Of a stretch of DNA of 43,494 bases, positions 8,061 to 16,735 are shown in pieces (the stretch's first letter is position 1; each line of letters opens with the position of its first letter). Made by a program: the position numbers and the translations under genes. This DNA comes from Candidatus Endobugula sp. (GTDB taxonomy: Bacteria; Pseudomonadota; Gammaproteobacteria; Pseudomonadales; Cellvibrionaceae). Under the pieces are notes generated by a model. The model was not told where the DNA came from. It did no database searches and was given only the letters and a program-made list of their open reading frames with translations. The DNA is taken from assembly GCA_020628895.1 (NCBI GenBank), contig JAHDEM010000020.1, forward strand, positions 1 through 43,494, written 5' to 3'.

Positions 8061-8743
8061 TGGATATTGTCAGACTCTCTGAAAATACCGTGATTATCTT
8101 GTTTGAACAAACCATTAATCACGATAATTTTACAATCATTAACCGTATCACTCATACTATTAAAAATACACTAAGTGATGTTGTTATCGATATGATTCCT
8201 TCTTATGCCTCGATTCATATTACATTTAACCTTGTCAAAATCTCTGGTCTAGAGTTTAAAGCGATGCTTAAAAAAGCCATCGCCGAAAGTGAAGTGCGCG
8301 CTATAGAAAAGACCAAAGAAAAAATTATAGAAATCCCTGTTTATTATGGTTCTGAGGTGGCATTGGATTTATCCTATATTGCACAAAAAGCGAATTTAAC
8401 TGAGCCAGAAGTGATCGACATTCATGCCAGTAAAATTTACGATGTCTATGCTATTGGTTTTGCACCGGGGTTTGCCTATCTCGGTAATGTGGATGATGCG
8501 ATCGCCTGCCCACGTAAACAAACACCGAGGGATAAAGTGGCTAAAGGGAGTTTGGGAATAGCGGATCAACAAACAGCTATTTATCCCGCGAGTTCGCCGG
8601 GTGGTTGGCAGATTATCGGGCGTACGCCGTTACAGTTAATAGACTATAGTAGCGATGCGCTTACGCAATTTTCTACTGGTGATAAAGTGAAATTTAATCC
8701 TATATCTAAACCCGATTTTCTCGCAATGGGTGGCGTTTTGTAA
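8060..8743 (+). CDS. pxpB: 5-oxoprolinase subunit B (KipI/PxpB family)
   Basis: A 227-aa subunit of 5-oxoprolinase, historically annotated as KipI or allophanate-hydrolase subunit 1. Family motifs are GFAPGFAYLG near residue 134, CPRKQTPRDKV, the acidic/aliphatic GSLGIAD and YPASSPGGWQIIGRTP. The frame is open further upstream, but ATG 8060 overlaps the pxpA stop in the TAATG pattern used throughout this operon and gives a family-sized protein. Its stop overlaps the pxpC start in the same way. PxpB and PxpC together carry the cyclophilin-like nucleotide and substrate handling domains. Confidence 0.92.
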   Translation: MDIVRLSENTVIILFEQTINHDNFTIINRITHTIKNTLSDVVIDMIPSYASIHITFNLVKISGLEFKAMLKKAIAESEVRAIEKTKEKIIEIPVYYGSEVALDLSYIAQKANLTEPEVIDIHASKIYDVYAIGFAPGFAYLGNVDDAIACPRKQTPRDKVAKGSLGIADQQTAIYPASSPGGWQIIGRTPLQLIDYSSDALTQFSTGDKVKFNPISKPDFLAMGGVL

Positions 8744-9669
8744 TGTCTCTACGGGTGATTAAATCGAGTTTTTTGACGTTGTTACAAGATTATGGCCGCT
8801 ATGGTTATCAGCATGTTGGCTTAACCCATAGTGGTCCACTGGATGAACATGCTTACCTTTGGGCGAATCGTTTATTAGACAATCATTATAATGCGGCGCA
8901 GTTAGAAATTAGCTACGGCGTTTTTGCTGCTGAATTTCTTGAGGATTCTGTTATTGCATTATGCGGTGCTGATTTACGTGCTACTCTTGGTGGCAAGTCG
9001 ATTACACCTTGGCAAACTTATAATATTAAGCGAGGCGATATTATCGAATTTGCCAGCCCTAAACATGGCCTACGTGCTTATCTTGCGATAAAAGGTGGCT
9101 TTAAGGTTACTGAAACCTTGTCGAGCGTAGCGGCTGTTGTGCGAGAAAATCTTGGTGGTCTTAATGGTGATGGTAGTAAGGTGTCGCCGGGCGATCAAAT
9201 TGTCTACGAAAAAAAAGCGCATCAAATGACGAGCCGTGTACCTGAAAAATTTATTCCTGCTTATTCATCGTCCATCACTTTACGTTTTGTACCGAATATT
9301 TCTGTGAGTTCTGCTGGTCTCGATGCACAGGCGGTTTTTCAAAATACACCTTATGAAGTGACACAAAATATCGACCGTATGGGCTATCGCTTATCGGGTG
9401 AACCTATCCAAGTTCCTTTGGAGGGAATCGTATCTCAAGGGATTTCAGTGGGTAGTATTCAACTGCCAAAAGATGGGCAACCTATTGTCTTAATGAAGGA
9501 TAGGCAAACCATGGGAGGCTATCCTTTATTAGGTTGTGTTACTGCTATCGATTTGCCTCTACTCGCTCAAAGCAGTCCAGGGACCAAAGTAAAATTTAGG
9601 GCAGTGGATATAGATGATGTTGAATCTGAATTGGTTATATATAAAAAGTTTTTTAATGTTGCGGCTTAA
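8743..9669 (+). CDS. pxpC: 5-oxoprolinase subunit C (KipA/PxpC family)
   Basis: A 308-aa last subunit of 5-oxoprolinase (biotin-dependent carboxyltransferase-like or KipA family). The N-terminal signature LLQDYGRYGYQHVGLTHSGP is followed by LDEHAYLWANRLL. Later come ALCGADLRATLGGK, the AYLAIKGGF segment near residue 118 and the C-terminal MKDRQTMGGYPLLG. Length is normal. Translation is coupled to pxpB through a one-base overlap. It is the last gene of the operon: a hairpin follows about 120 bases downstream and the next gene (leuA) is on the other strand. Confidence 0.92.
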   Translation: MSLRVIKSSFLTLLQDYGRYGYQHVGLTHSGPLDEHAYLWANRLLDNHYNAAQLEISYGVFAAEFLEDSVIALCGADLRATLGGKSITPWQTYNIKRGDIIEFASPKHGLRAYLAIKGGFKVTETLSSVAAVVRENLGGLNGDGSKVSPGDQIVYEKKAHQMTSRVPEKFIPAYSSSITLRFVPNISVSSAGLDAQAVFQNTPYEVTQNIDRMGYRLSGEPIQVPLEGIVSQGISVGSIQLPKDGQPIVLMKDRQTMGGYPLLGCVTAIDLPLLAQSSPGTKVKFRAVDIDDVESELVIYKKFFNVAA

Positions 9670-9790
9670 ATAGCGACATAGTTGAGTATTACAACAATAC
9701 AATCATTGATTGGTCCTGCTCGATGTGGGAGGCCGAACGTTAGAGTAAGTATGCTAGTGCTCGTTTTGTATAGATGATTCAGTATAGCGT

Positions 9791-9820
9791 GTAGGGCATA
9801 TCACTATGATATGCCACTAC
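9791..9820. terminator. Hairpin between convergent pxpC and leuA
   Basis: GGCATATCA (9795-9803), loop CTA, TGATATGCC (9807-9815), lengthened by GTAG/CTAC outside a bulged A. It is a strong stem between two converging genes. The T-tract is weak on both sides, so termination efficiency is uncertain. Confidence 0.5.
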
Positions 9821-9835
9821 TTATTCTTTAGCGCA

Positions 9836-11521
9836 TTACACAGCGATATCCTGTTCTTGCGACGGGATTGCCTGATTAAGACAAGCCAAAATGGCATTTA
9901 GGTTGGCGCTAATAATATCCCTGTCTTTAGATATGCCGCAGTAGCGGTTGCCGTTAATTTTCACTTGAACATAACCTACAGCACTGGCATCGGTTCCACT
10001 ACCAATAGCATGTTGGTCATAGTTAACAATCTCAAGTGAAATGCCAAATGCACTTTCTAATGCATGACAAAATGCGGAGAGTGCACCATCTCCTTGACCA
10101 TTAATAGTGACTTCCGATTCCTTATTGCCTTTAGTGGTAAGTGTTGCTCGAATAGCTTCGTGATCAGAATTTCTATCTAAGTGATAAGCGCTTAACTGCT
10201 GGCCATCTTTTCCACTCATAAAGGATTTCTGAATGATATCCCAAATTTTTTCCGGGCTGACTTCGATAGATTCTTGCTCTGCGTGGGCTTGTACTTTGCG
10301 GCTGGCTTCAATTTGTAACCAGCGAGGAAGTTGTAGGCCATAATCATTTTCTAGGATGTAAGCGACGCCCCCTTTACCCGATTGACTATTAACACGTATA
10401 ACGGATTGATAGTCTCTGCCTAAGTCTTTTGGGTCTATCGGTAAGTAAGCAACGTCCCATGGTTCATCGCCTTTCTGCTGGGCTAAACACTTACGTATAG
10501 CATCTTGGTGGCTACCGGAAAATGCGGTGTAAACTAACTCACCTAACCACGGGTGGCGCGGGTGAGCAGCAATTTGTGTGCACTCACTAACGACGCGTAC
10601 AATCTCATCGGCATTAGATAAGTCAAGCTCTGGATCAATGCCTTGGCTATAAAGATTCATTGCCATAGTAACAATATCCATGTTGCCTGTGCGTTCACCG
10701 TTCCCCATCAATGTACCTTCAACACGATCAGCTCCAGCCATAACAGCAAGCTCAGCGGCAGCAACACCACAGCCTCTGTCGTTATGGGTATGTAAGCTAA
10801 CAATGATGGAATCTCGTGAGTTTATATTGTCGCAAAAGGTTTCAACTTGATCCGCAAACACATTAGGTGTAGCACACTCTACGGTAGCCGGTAAATTAAA
10901 TATGGCTTTATGATCGGGCGTTGGTTGCCATACGTCGATCACTGCATTACAAACTTCAATCGAAAAGTCGATCTCTGTACTGGAAAAACTTTCCGGTGAA
11001 TATTCAAAAGACCATTGGGTATCAGGATATTTTTTGGAATGATCAAGCACAAGTTGCGCTCCATTGCGAGCAATATCAACAATACCCGCTTTATCTAATT
11101 GAAACACTTTTTTGCGCTGTACAGGAGATGTTGAATTATAGACGTGGACGATGGCTTGTTTAGCGCCTTCTAACGCTTCGTAGGTACGTTCTATTAATTC
11201 ACCACGAGCCTGTGTTAAGGCTTGAATAGTGACATCATCGGGTATTTGATTTTCTTCGATTAACCATCGACAAAAATCAAAATCGGGTTGTGAGGCCGAA
11301 GGAAAACCGATCTCTATTTGCTTAAATCCTAGTTTGACCAATAACGCCCACATTTTTTGTTTTTGGGCAACATTCATAGGTTCTATGAGTGCCTGATTTC
11401 CATCACGTAAATCTACTGCACACCATAGGGGAGCCTTAGTGATTTGTTGCGAAGGCCAACGACGATCTGGTTTGTTGATAACAGGAAATGGTTTGTATTT
11501 TGTGTGGGTAAACTGGCTCAT
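9836..11521 (-). CDS. leuA: 2-isopropylmalate synthase (long form)
   Basis: First committed enzyme of leucine synthesis: condenses acetyl-CoA with 2-oxoisovalerate. It is 561 aa, the length of the long LeuA form. The DRE-TIM barrel begins with DLRDGNQAL (37-45), the metal-binding HTHNDRG is at 244-250 and GNGERTGN follows. The C-terminal LeuA dimer/regulatory domain (from about residue 430) includes INGQGDGALSAF and HAIGSGTDASAVGYV and normally confers leucine feedback inhibition. It is divergent from an Lrp/AsnC-type gene 312 bases away, a plausible regulator of branched-chain amino acid genes. Other leu genes are absent from the window. Confidence 0.95.
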   Translation of the reverse strand: MSQFTHTKYKPFPVINKPDRRWPSQQITKAPLWCAVDLRDGNQALIEPMNVAQKQKMWALLVKLGFKQIEIGFPSASQPDFDFCRWLIEENQIPDDVTIQALTQARGELIERTYEALEGAKQAIVHVYNSTSPVQRKKVFQLDKAGIVDIARNGAQLVLDHSKKYPDTQWSFEYSPESFSSTEIDFSIEVCNAVIDVWQPTPDHKAIFNLPATVECATPNVFADQVETFCDNINSRDSIIVSLHTHNDRGCGVAAAELAVMAGADRVEGTLMGNGERTGNMDIVTMAMNLYSQGIDPELDLSNADEIVRVVSECTQIAAHPRHPWLGELVYTAFSGSHQDAIRKCLAQQKGDEPWDVAYLPIDPKDLGRDYQSVIRVNSQSGKGGVAYILENDYGLQLPRWLQIEASRKVQAHAEQESIEVSPEKIWDIIQKSFMSGKDGQQLSAYHLDRNSDHEAIRATLTTKGNKESEVTINGQGDGALSAFCHALESAFGISLEIVNYDQHAIGSGTDASAVGYVQVKINGNRYCGISKDRDIISANLNAILACLNQAIPSQEQDIAV

Positions 11522-11833
11522 AACGGACCTATAAAAGATAAAGCAAATTGTAGAGTGATCATGCGAATACTGTGTTCGGTGGCTTTGTGAGCGTTAGAAC
11601 CTTAGCACCTTGTGAGTGTGTGAATCATGGTTGCCTTTGTAAGTTAACCAAGAGTATTCATTGCATGTTACTCATAGTGTTAATTATAGTGAATAATATG
11701 GGTTTATTGTTGCAAATGTGCTCTCGATAATTACTTTTTTGGCATATATTCACCCTTATTTTGTGATATATTGATGATTAATTGCTTTTATTTTGATTTT
11801 TGTGGTTTTGGTAATAGGTAGCGTGGGCTAGAT
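11522..11833. promoter_or_regulatory. Divergent promoter region leuA / Lrp-type regulator
   Basis: 312 bases without a gene, AT-rich towards the regulator. It contains an imperfect dyad at 11744-11771 (ATATATTCAC and GTGATATAT, one-base bulge, 9 bases apart) about 60 bases before the regulator start, a possible site for the Lrp-type protein itself. No leucine-codon leader peptide or attenuator hairpin was found in the leuA leader. Confidence 0.35.
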
Positions 11834-12307
11834 ATGATTAAGTTAGATAGAACAGATAGGCGCATTTTAGAAGAACTACAAAATGACGGTAGTATTAGTA
11901 ATTTAGAATTAGCAGATAAGGTGGGTTTGTCGCCTTCTCCCTGTTCTCGCCGCGTTAAATCCCTTGAGGAGGCTGGTGTTATTGGCCAAACTGTCACATT
12001 ACTTGATGCAAAAGCTCTGGGCTTAAGTTTAATGGCGTTGGTTAGTATTAGTATGGATCGCCATACCCCCGAGCGTTTTAACAATTTTGAGGAATCAGTA
12101 AGTACTTACCCCGAGGTGCAAGAATGTTTGCTGATTACGGGCTCGACAGCGGATTACCAGCTTAAAGTCATCGTGCAGGATATGGAGGCTTATCAACAGT
12201 TCTTGCTAGGGAAACTGACAAAGATTGAGGGGGTAACCGGTGTCCACTCAAGTTTTGTGATGAGGAAAGTCGTGAATACCAACGCTTTACCCTTAGATCA
12301 TGTATAG
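11834..12307 (+). CDS. Lrp/AsnC-family transcriptional regulator
   Basis: A 157-aa protein with the standard Lrp/AsnC plan: an N-terminal helix-turn-helix (LDRTDRRILEELQNDG, then NLELADKVGLSPSPCSRRVK, about residues 3-48) and a C-terminal RAM/AsnC ligand domain (from about residue 65) with VQECLLITGSTADYQLKV. The SPSPCSRRVKSLEEAGVI recognition-helix region is typical of Lrp-like activators. It is divergent from leuA, which suggests amino-acid-responsive control of leucine synthesis and possibly of itself. Whether it is the global Lrp or a local paralogue cannot be told. Confidence 0.88.
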   Translation: MIKLDRTDRRILEELQNDGSISNLELADKVGLSPSPCSRRVKSLEEAGVIGQTVTLLDAKALGLSLMALVSISMDRHTPERFNNFEESVSTYPEVQECLLITGSTADYQLKVIVQDMEAYQQFLLGKLTKIEGVTGVHSSFVMRKVVNTNALPLDHV

Positions 12308-12314
12308 CTAAATA

Positions 12315-12585
12315 CTAGGGCCTGTTCACACTAATTTTATAACGCCTGCTAGCAGTCATTTTTTTTGTTCAACAAGACGGCATGAGTGTCATGTATAGGC
12401 ATACATCAACGAATGCCAACGCAGTTGGGCAAGAAAATGGCGCTAGCCCTCCGGGTTGCGGCTAAAAGAGCACCACTCGATGTTGCTCGTCGCTCATTTA
12501 GGCCCACTAAACTCGGTCCTCGCGCCTTGATTGGTGCTCTTTTAGTCACAACAGGCGCTATAAAATTAGTGTGAACAGGCCCTAG
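12315..12585. mobile_element. MITE-like element with 30-bp terminal inverted repeats
   Basis: Arms at 12315-12348 and 12552-12585 are inverted copies matching at 33 of 34 bases, starting CTAGGGCCTGTTCACACTAA. If the outer CTAG on both sides is a target-site duplication, the element is 263 bp (12319-12581). A duplicated CTAG (YTAR) is typical of part of the IS5 family. Inside lies a second perfect 14-base inverted repeat (CTAAAAGAGCACCA at 12462-12475 and its complement at 12532-12545), so the RNA could fold strongly. There is no transposase; a 62-codon frame inside (12386-12574) is not convincing. It would have moved using a related full-length element elsewhere. Confidence 0.75.
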
Positions 12586-12636
12586 GATTAACGGACACAG
12601 TAATTAGTGTTTGCATAAATACTTTTTTCTTTATAT

Positions 12637-12655
12637 GATAATGATTCTCATTTGC
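12637..12655. promoter_or_regulatory. Fur box
   Basis: GATAATGATTCTCATTTGC matches 15 of 19 bases of the Fur consensus GATAATGATAATCATTATC, including the full left half. It lies 20 bases upstream of the next start codon, where Fur-Fe would block transcription. The following gene is therefore expected to be iron-repressed. Confidence 0.7.
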
Positions 12656-12674
12656 AAAAAAGAAAAGGTATTTT

Positions 12675-13214
12675 ATGCTGTCTTTAGTTCTTAACACTTC
12701 ACTGAATCACTCAAGTGCCAACGATGGTGGTGCTATGAGCGTAGAGGAATACTATCAACTGTGGGCTGAGCATAATCGGCGTGCTTATGTATTTCATAAA
12801 AAAAACCAATATCAACAAGCCTGTAATGACTTTATAAAAAGTTTGTCCGTGAGCCAATTATTAAAAACACAATTCTTTCAGGATAAAAAAAGTGGTTTAG
12901 AAATGTTGTATTTTTCCAGCCATAATTTAGCAGCTTGTTATAACACTTTACACAAAAGTGCGTTGGCCACCGATGTTTTAAAAGAATTACACCAGGATTT
13001 GATGGCAATAGTACAAAACCGCTTTGCGTCACGTAAGCTACGTATAGAGGCATTGGCTAACCTAGATAAATCATTGTTTTCGTTGTGTTCGCAGCTGGCT
13101 TATACCAATCAAACCAAAGATATTCATGCGCTGATTTTACAAACGGAAAATGTGGCCTCAATGGTGTATAGCCAGCTTTTTGATACTGTGTCAGCAAATA
13201 TGTCGGACCAATAA
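12675..13214 (+). CDS. Hypothetical helical (TPR-like) protein, predicted iron-regulated
   Basis: A 179-aa protein whose family I do not recognise with certainty. It is rich in amphipathic helices, and the segments AYVFHKKNQYQQACNDFIKS and LYFSSHNLAACYNTLHKSAL have the spacing of tetratricopeptide-like helix pairs. It resembles in size and pattern the small DUF2753-type proteins. There is no signal peptide or membrane segment. The start has a good ribosome binding site (GAAAAGG, 6 bases upstream) right behind a Fur box, so it should be derepressed under iron limitation. Its stop is 12 bases from the end of the convergent yejK. A role in iron or oxidative-stress response is inferred only from the Fur box. 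Confidence 0.65.
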   Translation: MLSLVLNTSLNHSSANDGGAMSVEEYYQLWAEHNRRAYVFHKKNQYQQACNDFIKSLSVSQLLKTQFFQDKKSGLEMLYFSSHNLAACYNTLHKSALATDVLKELHQDLMAIVQNRFASRKLRIEALANLDKSLFSLCSQLAYTNQTKDIHALILQTENVASMVYSQLFDTVSANMSDQ

Positions 13215-13226
13215 GCGTTTGAATGG

Positions 13227-14291
13227 TTAATTGTTTTTTTGTATATGTTTGGTTAGTCGGGCTTTGAGTGCTGGTGGGATATCTTTAATCGTTAAACTGT
13301 CTGATGCAGCGTCGTATACCACGGTATCGCCTAAACAACTGGATTGAAAACTCATACTCATGCGTTCATTGCGGCCACTGATACGAACGTATTGTCGTAG
13401 TTGGCTGGTATCTGGAATGAGTTCAGGCTTGCCACTAGGTTGATTTTGAGAAACGAAGGTCGCAAATTCTGGAAGATCTTTTGCTTCATTATTCCCGTCA
13501 TTTTCATCGGTTGCATGCGCTAAGGTTTGCTCTTTAAGCTGTGTCGATAAATCGGAAATTTTGACCGACTCTCCCATCTTATCTTGTTCAAGGCAGTAAT
13601 TAACCACTTGCTTTTTCGTCTGATAAGCCGCTGCTTCCGGTAAGTCTTTAGTGTAGTCAGAAACGATATTTAAAAATTCTTCTGTCTCGGTGCTAACGTC
13701 GACTTTTTCTGAAAGACCAACAAACTCGACAAAAACATCCGTTAAGTCTTTTTCCCCTTTCCATCGTAGCAGAGTAATGGCGTTAGACGATCGATAGTCA
13801 TCGTTACTTTGCCAATCGGTAATGTTGATTTTTGCCGCCAATCGGATACCCGATGTGTCTAAGTAAAATGAGTCATTGATGCTCATTTCTCCATCAATAT
13901 ATTGTCCGGTATTGTGTTGTACAAAAAATACATGTAAAAATTCTGCAGATTCCAGATGTTCGTAGGCAAAAAACACAAAACCATCTACGCCGACTTCTGT
14001 ATTTTCTAAAATGACTTTCATGTGTTCCATAGCTTTTTGAGTAAAGCGGTCAAAACTTATTTTTTCTTCAGTATATTCTTTTAACCAGTTCGATAAGGGG
14101 TGAGCGGCCAAGTCTGATGAAAAACGACCATATTCCTTCCCCAAGCGTTTTATCATGGCATGCTTCAGTTCACGAAAACATTCCTCTATACGCCCATTAT
14201 GTGACCAACTTTGGTCTTTTAAGTGGAGTGTTGCGGTGTTATCAGGGTTTTGTCGTTCTATACGATGAGCGATTATATGAGTAAGGGCCAT
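13227..14291 (-). CDS. yejK: Nucleoid-associated protein YejK (NdpA)
   Basis: A 354-aa homologue of YejK/NdpA, a protein found on the spermidine nucleoid of E. coli (335 aa there). It shows the family N-terminus (LTHIIAHRIER), the central ELKHAMIKRLGKEYGRFS segment, the conserved FFAYEHLESAEFLHVFFVQH region and the C-terminal MSMSFQSSCLGDTVVYDAAS block. The function is poorly known; it associates with DNA and topoisomerases in some species. It is single, convergent with the Fur-box gene and separated from the upstream minus-strand gene by a strong terminator. A linker around residues 265-290 is acidic and probably disordered, accounting for the extra length. Confidence 0.88.
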   Translation of the reverse strand: MALTHIIAHRIERQNPDNTATLHLKDQSWSHNGRIEECFRELKHAMIKRLGKEYGRFSSDLAAHPLSNWLKEYTEEKISFDRFTQKAMEHMKVILENTEVGVDGFVFFAYEHLESAEFLHVFFVQHNTGQYIDGEMSINDSFYLDTSGIRLAAKINITDWQSNDDYRSSNAITLLRWKGEKDLTDVFVEFVGLSEKVDVSTETEEFLNIVSDYTKDLPEAAAYQTKKQVVNYCLEQDKMGESVKISDLSTQLKEQTLAHATDENDGNNEAKDLPEFATFVSQNQPSGKPELIPDTSQLRQYVRISGRNERMSMSFQSSCLGDTVVYDAASDSLTIKDIPPALKARLTKHIQKNN

Positions 14292-14447
14292 AGGGAGTTT
14301 TTATTAATAATGGTAGTTTTAAGGGGGTTGCAGATATTTTAGCGGGCCATCATACCTTAAAAATGATATTCAAAAAACGGCTGTTTTTTCAACAATTATC
14401 GGCGTAGTTAGGAATGGTGGGGTATTTTGAAAAAGTTTATGACAATA

Positions 14448-14475
14448 AAAAAGGGGTGATTAATCACCCCTTTTT
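14448..14475. terminator. Rho-independent terminator of the phytase-like gene
   Basis: An 18-base perfect palindrome (GGGGTGATTAATCACCCC) is flanked by A-runs on the left and T-runs on the right, so it works on both strands. It lies 24 bases after the stop of the minus-strand gene ending at 14499. Confidence 0.85.
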
Positions 14476-14498
14476 AAGTCTAAATGAGAAATAGAGAA

Positions 14499-16679
14499 TT
14501 ACATCTTTCCTACCGGGAAGAAAAAGGTTTCCCCTGAACTGTCATCAACACCATCGTTATCTGTAACCGCGTAACCTTGTCCATTAACATCGATGGCAAA
14601 GCCTTCGATTTTATCGGTGACATAGCCATTAAGCGCTTTAAGGTCAGGGATAAAGTCACGTACTAATTCTTTGTTGACCAATGGTAGATCACCACCCAAC
14701 TTAGCTGCTTTTAGTTCACTTTGTGCAACGCGATATAAACGCTTAATTTTTGCATTGTCACCAATTTGATTATCACGCTCGATGATATAAACATAATCAC
14801 CATAAGCGGTAATTTCTGATAAGCCAACCCAGCCTTTAGTTGCAGGTTCTGTTGGGTAACGAACAGCGCCCCATTCTTTTGACTTAGTATTGTAAGATAC
14901 TAGCTTAACGGTATTTTTAGGGTCATCTTTCCATTGACGTTGAATGGCAATCCATAATGTATCGCCAATACGTGTAATGCCTTCAGAGCCAAATCGTTTT
15001 TCAACCGCCAGTAATTCTGCTGGGAAAGCAAACTCACTTTTCTTTGCGCCAATTTTTCCTTTAGCATTTACATGATAAATGGCATGTGGTGTTAAGCGAT
15101 CAGTACGTCCTTCAGAGGCTATCCAGAATCCGCCTTTACCATCGGTAGTGATACCTTCCATATCTAATTTTTGAGCAGGTGAACCATCACGAGTAATAGG
15201 TGTTGCTTTAATAATTTTCGCGGGTGTTTGGTTAGCATCGATAGTGAAAATAGTGGGTTGGCTGCGATAAAAGCTATCGTTAACGGCGTAAAAAATGCCG
15301 GCTTTTTCTTCATCAGCTACCAGGCCAGATAGTGCTCCCCAACCAATCGGACGATCACCATCCATTACTGATTCAAGCTGAGGATAAACGGGTGCTTTAT
15401 CCGTGAGTTCATAAATCATAATGTGTGAACGAGGGCCTTTATCTTCGATTAGATCCTTTTCGTTAGCAGTGATAAATAGGTTGCGCTCAGGGATAGCAAC
15501 AGCGCCTTCTGGGGCAATACCTGAAGGAAGTAATTGTACAAACTCTGGTTCTGCATCAGTGTCTTTATAAACACCCACAAGACCTGCACGCTCAGTTAAC
15601 ACAAAAATATAGGTGTCTTTGCCAAAGCGAGCCACTTCAAGTCCTTCCGGCTCAGCACCTTTATTTCCAGAACGTTTCTCTGGATAGTGCCCAGCCATAG
15701 CCACACGATATTCTAAGTCTAAACCTGACTCATAAACCACATCGCCTTTTTTGTTGAAAATAGTAAAGCCACGAGAACCACCTTCGTAGTCGCCTTCATT
15801 GGCCGTCACAAAACGGTTATTACCAATCCATTTAACCGCATCAGGTTCGCGTTTACGGAAAGATTGTTTACCATCAAACGTGAGTGCTCGTTCTTCATCA
15901 AGGTCAACGTTATTAAGGTTTACTGCACCAGCAGAGAAATGGTTAATAACTTTGCCTTTTTTTGCATCAATCACCGCAATGTGATTGTTTTCTTGCAAAG
16001 TGACAACAATTTCATTGAGGTTGTTAAAGTCGATAAACTCTGGTTCTGGGTCTGTTTCGGCAATATAGGCAAGACCTGTCAGGTCGACGGCCTTCATTTT
16101 TTCACAACGAGGTAATCCTTTTTTAAGTGGGATGATAAGCACATTGCCCGCTGGTAGCTGAGGAATCACGCCATCATTTAAATCTTCATCGCGCTCGTTT
16201 TCGATAGCAATAGCCACATACTTACCATTTTTAGCAACAGCAATAGAATCTGGCTGACCACCTAAGTCACACTGAGCGACTAATTTTTGATTGTTGATAC
16301 TCACTGCGGCCAGAAAGCCACTGGGCTGTGTATAGCTTTTGGAGGTATTTACACCGGCTAATACGTAATCGGTAGCGACTGATACAGAGGTAGGTTCACC
16401 ATCTAATGATAAGAAACCCGCAGCCGTTGGTTTTGATGGGTTTGTGATATCAACAAAGCCGATACCCCCTAATGGACTATCAGAATAAATCAATGTGTTT
16501 CCATCTTTACTCGCGGTGATTATTTCAGCCGATGTTTCGGTCTTATTATCTTTGCCCGCTGCAGCTAGATTATTCGCCGTTGTCCACGATGCAATACGGT
16601 GAAATGAATCAGCGCTTGTAACCGATGCAGCCATCATTGCTGCTAGTGGTATCAAGCCTTTGAACAGTGTAGTCTTCAT
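14499..16679 (-). CDS. Secreted beta-propeller protein with phytase-like esterase domain
   Basis: A 726-aa exported protein. An N-terminal Sec signal (MKTTLFKGLIPLAAMMAASV, cleavage after about TSA) leads into a propeller-type region up to about residue 430, with repeated blade motifs such as GKYVAIAIENERDED and NRFVTANEGDYEGG. A C-terminal domain of the esterase-like activity of phytase family follows, from about residue 445 (GWGALSGLVAD, LDMEGITTDGKGGFWIASEG, FGSEGITRIGD). Such proteins are taken to act on phosphate esters outside the cytoplasm, but few are characterised. A set of 11-bp-spaced repeats resembling a Pho box lies upstream, which would fit phosphate scavenging. It is monocistronic with its own terminator and divergent from nudC. 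Confidence 0.8.
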   Translation of the reverse strand: MKTTLFKGLIPLAAMMAASVTSADSFHRIASWTTANNLAAAGKDNKTETSAEIITASKDGNTLIYSDSPLGGIGFVDITNPSKPTAAGFLSLDGEPTSVSVATDYVLAGVNTSKSYTQPSGFLAAVSINNQKLVAQCDLGGQPDSIAVAKNGKYVAIAIENERDEDLNDGVIPQLPAGNVLIIPLKKGLPRCEKMKAVDLTGLAYIAETDPEPEFIDFNNLNEIVVTLQENNHIAVIDAKKGKVINHFSAGAVNLNNVDLDEERALTFDGKQSFRKREPDAVKWIGNNRFVTANEGDYEGGSRGFTIFNKKGDVVYESGLDLEYRVAMAGHYPEKRSGNKGAEPEGLEVARFGKDTYIFVLTERAGLVGVYKDTDAEPEFVQLLPSGIAPEGAVAIPERNLFITANEKDLIEDKGPRSHIMIYELTDKAPVYPQLESVMDGDRPIGWGALSGLVADEEKAGIFYAVNDSFYRSQPTIFTIDANQTPAKIIKATPITRDGSPAQKLDMEGITTDGKGGFWIASEGRTDRLTPHAIYHVNAKGKIGAKKSEFAFPAELLAVEKRFGSEGITRIGDTLWIAIQRQWKDDPKNTVKLVSYNTKSKEWGAVRYPTEPATKGWVGLSEITAYGDYVYIIERDNQIGDNAKIKRLYRVAQSELKAAKLGGDLPLVNKELVRDFIPDLKALNGYVTDKIEGFAIDVNGQGYAVTDNDGVDDSSGETFFFPVGKM

Positions 16680-16735
16680 ACTAAGCCCCTATAGAGAATA
16701 TACGTGTTATAAACCGTAGATAATGGCGCCTTAAT

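Noticed and set aside
11522-11700. Leucine leader peptide and attenuator before leuA
   Set aside because: Short frames exist on the minus strand but contain no run of Leu codons, and no terminator/antiterminator pair is visible.
12386-12574. 62-codon frame inside the MITE-like element
   Set aside because: It lies wholly within the element, ends in its right arm, has no ribosome binding site and no family motif; its openness follows from the GC-rich interior.
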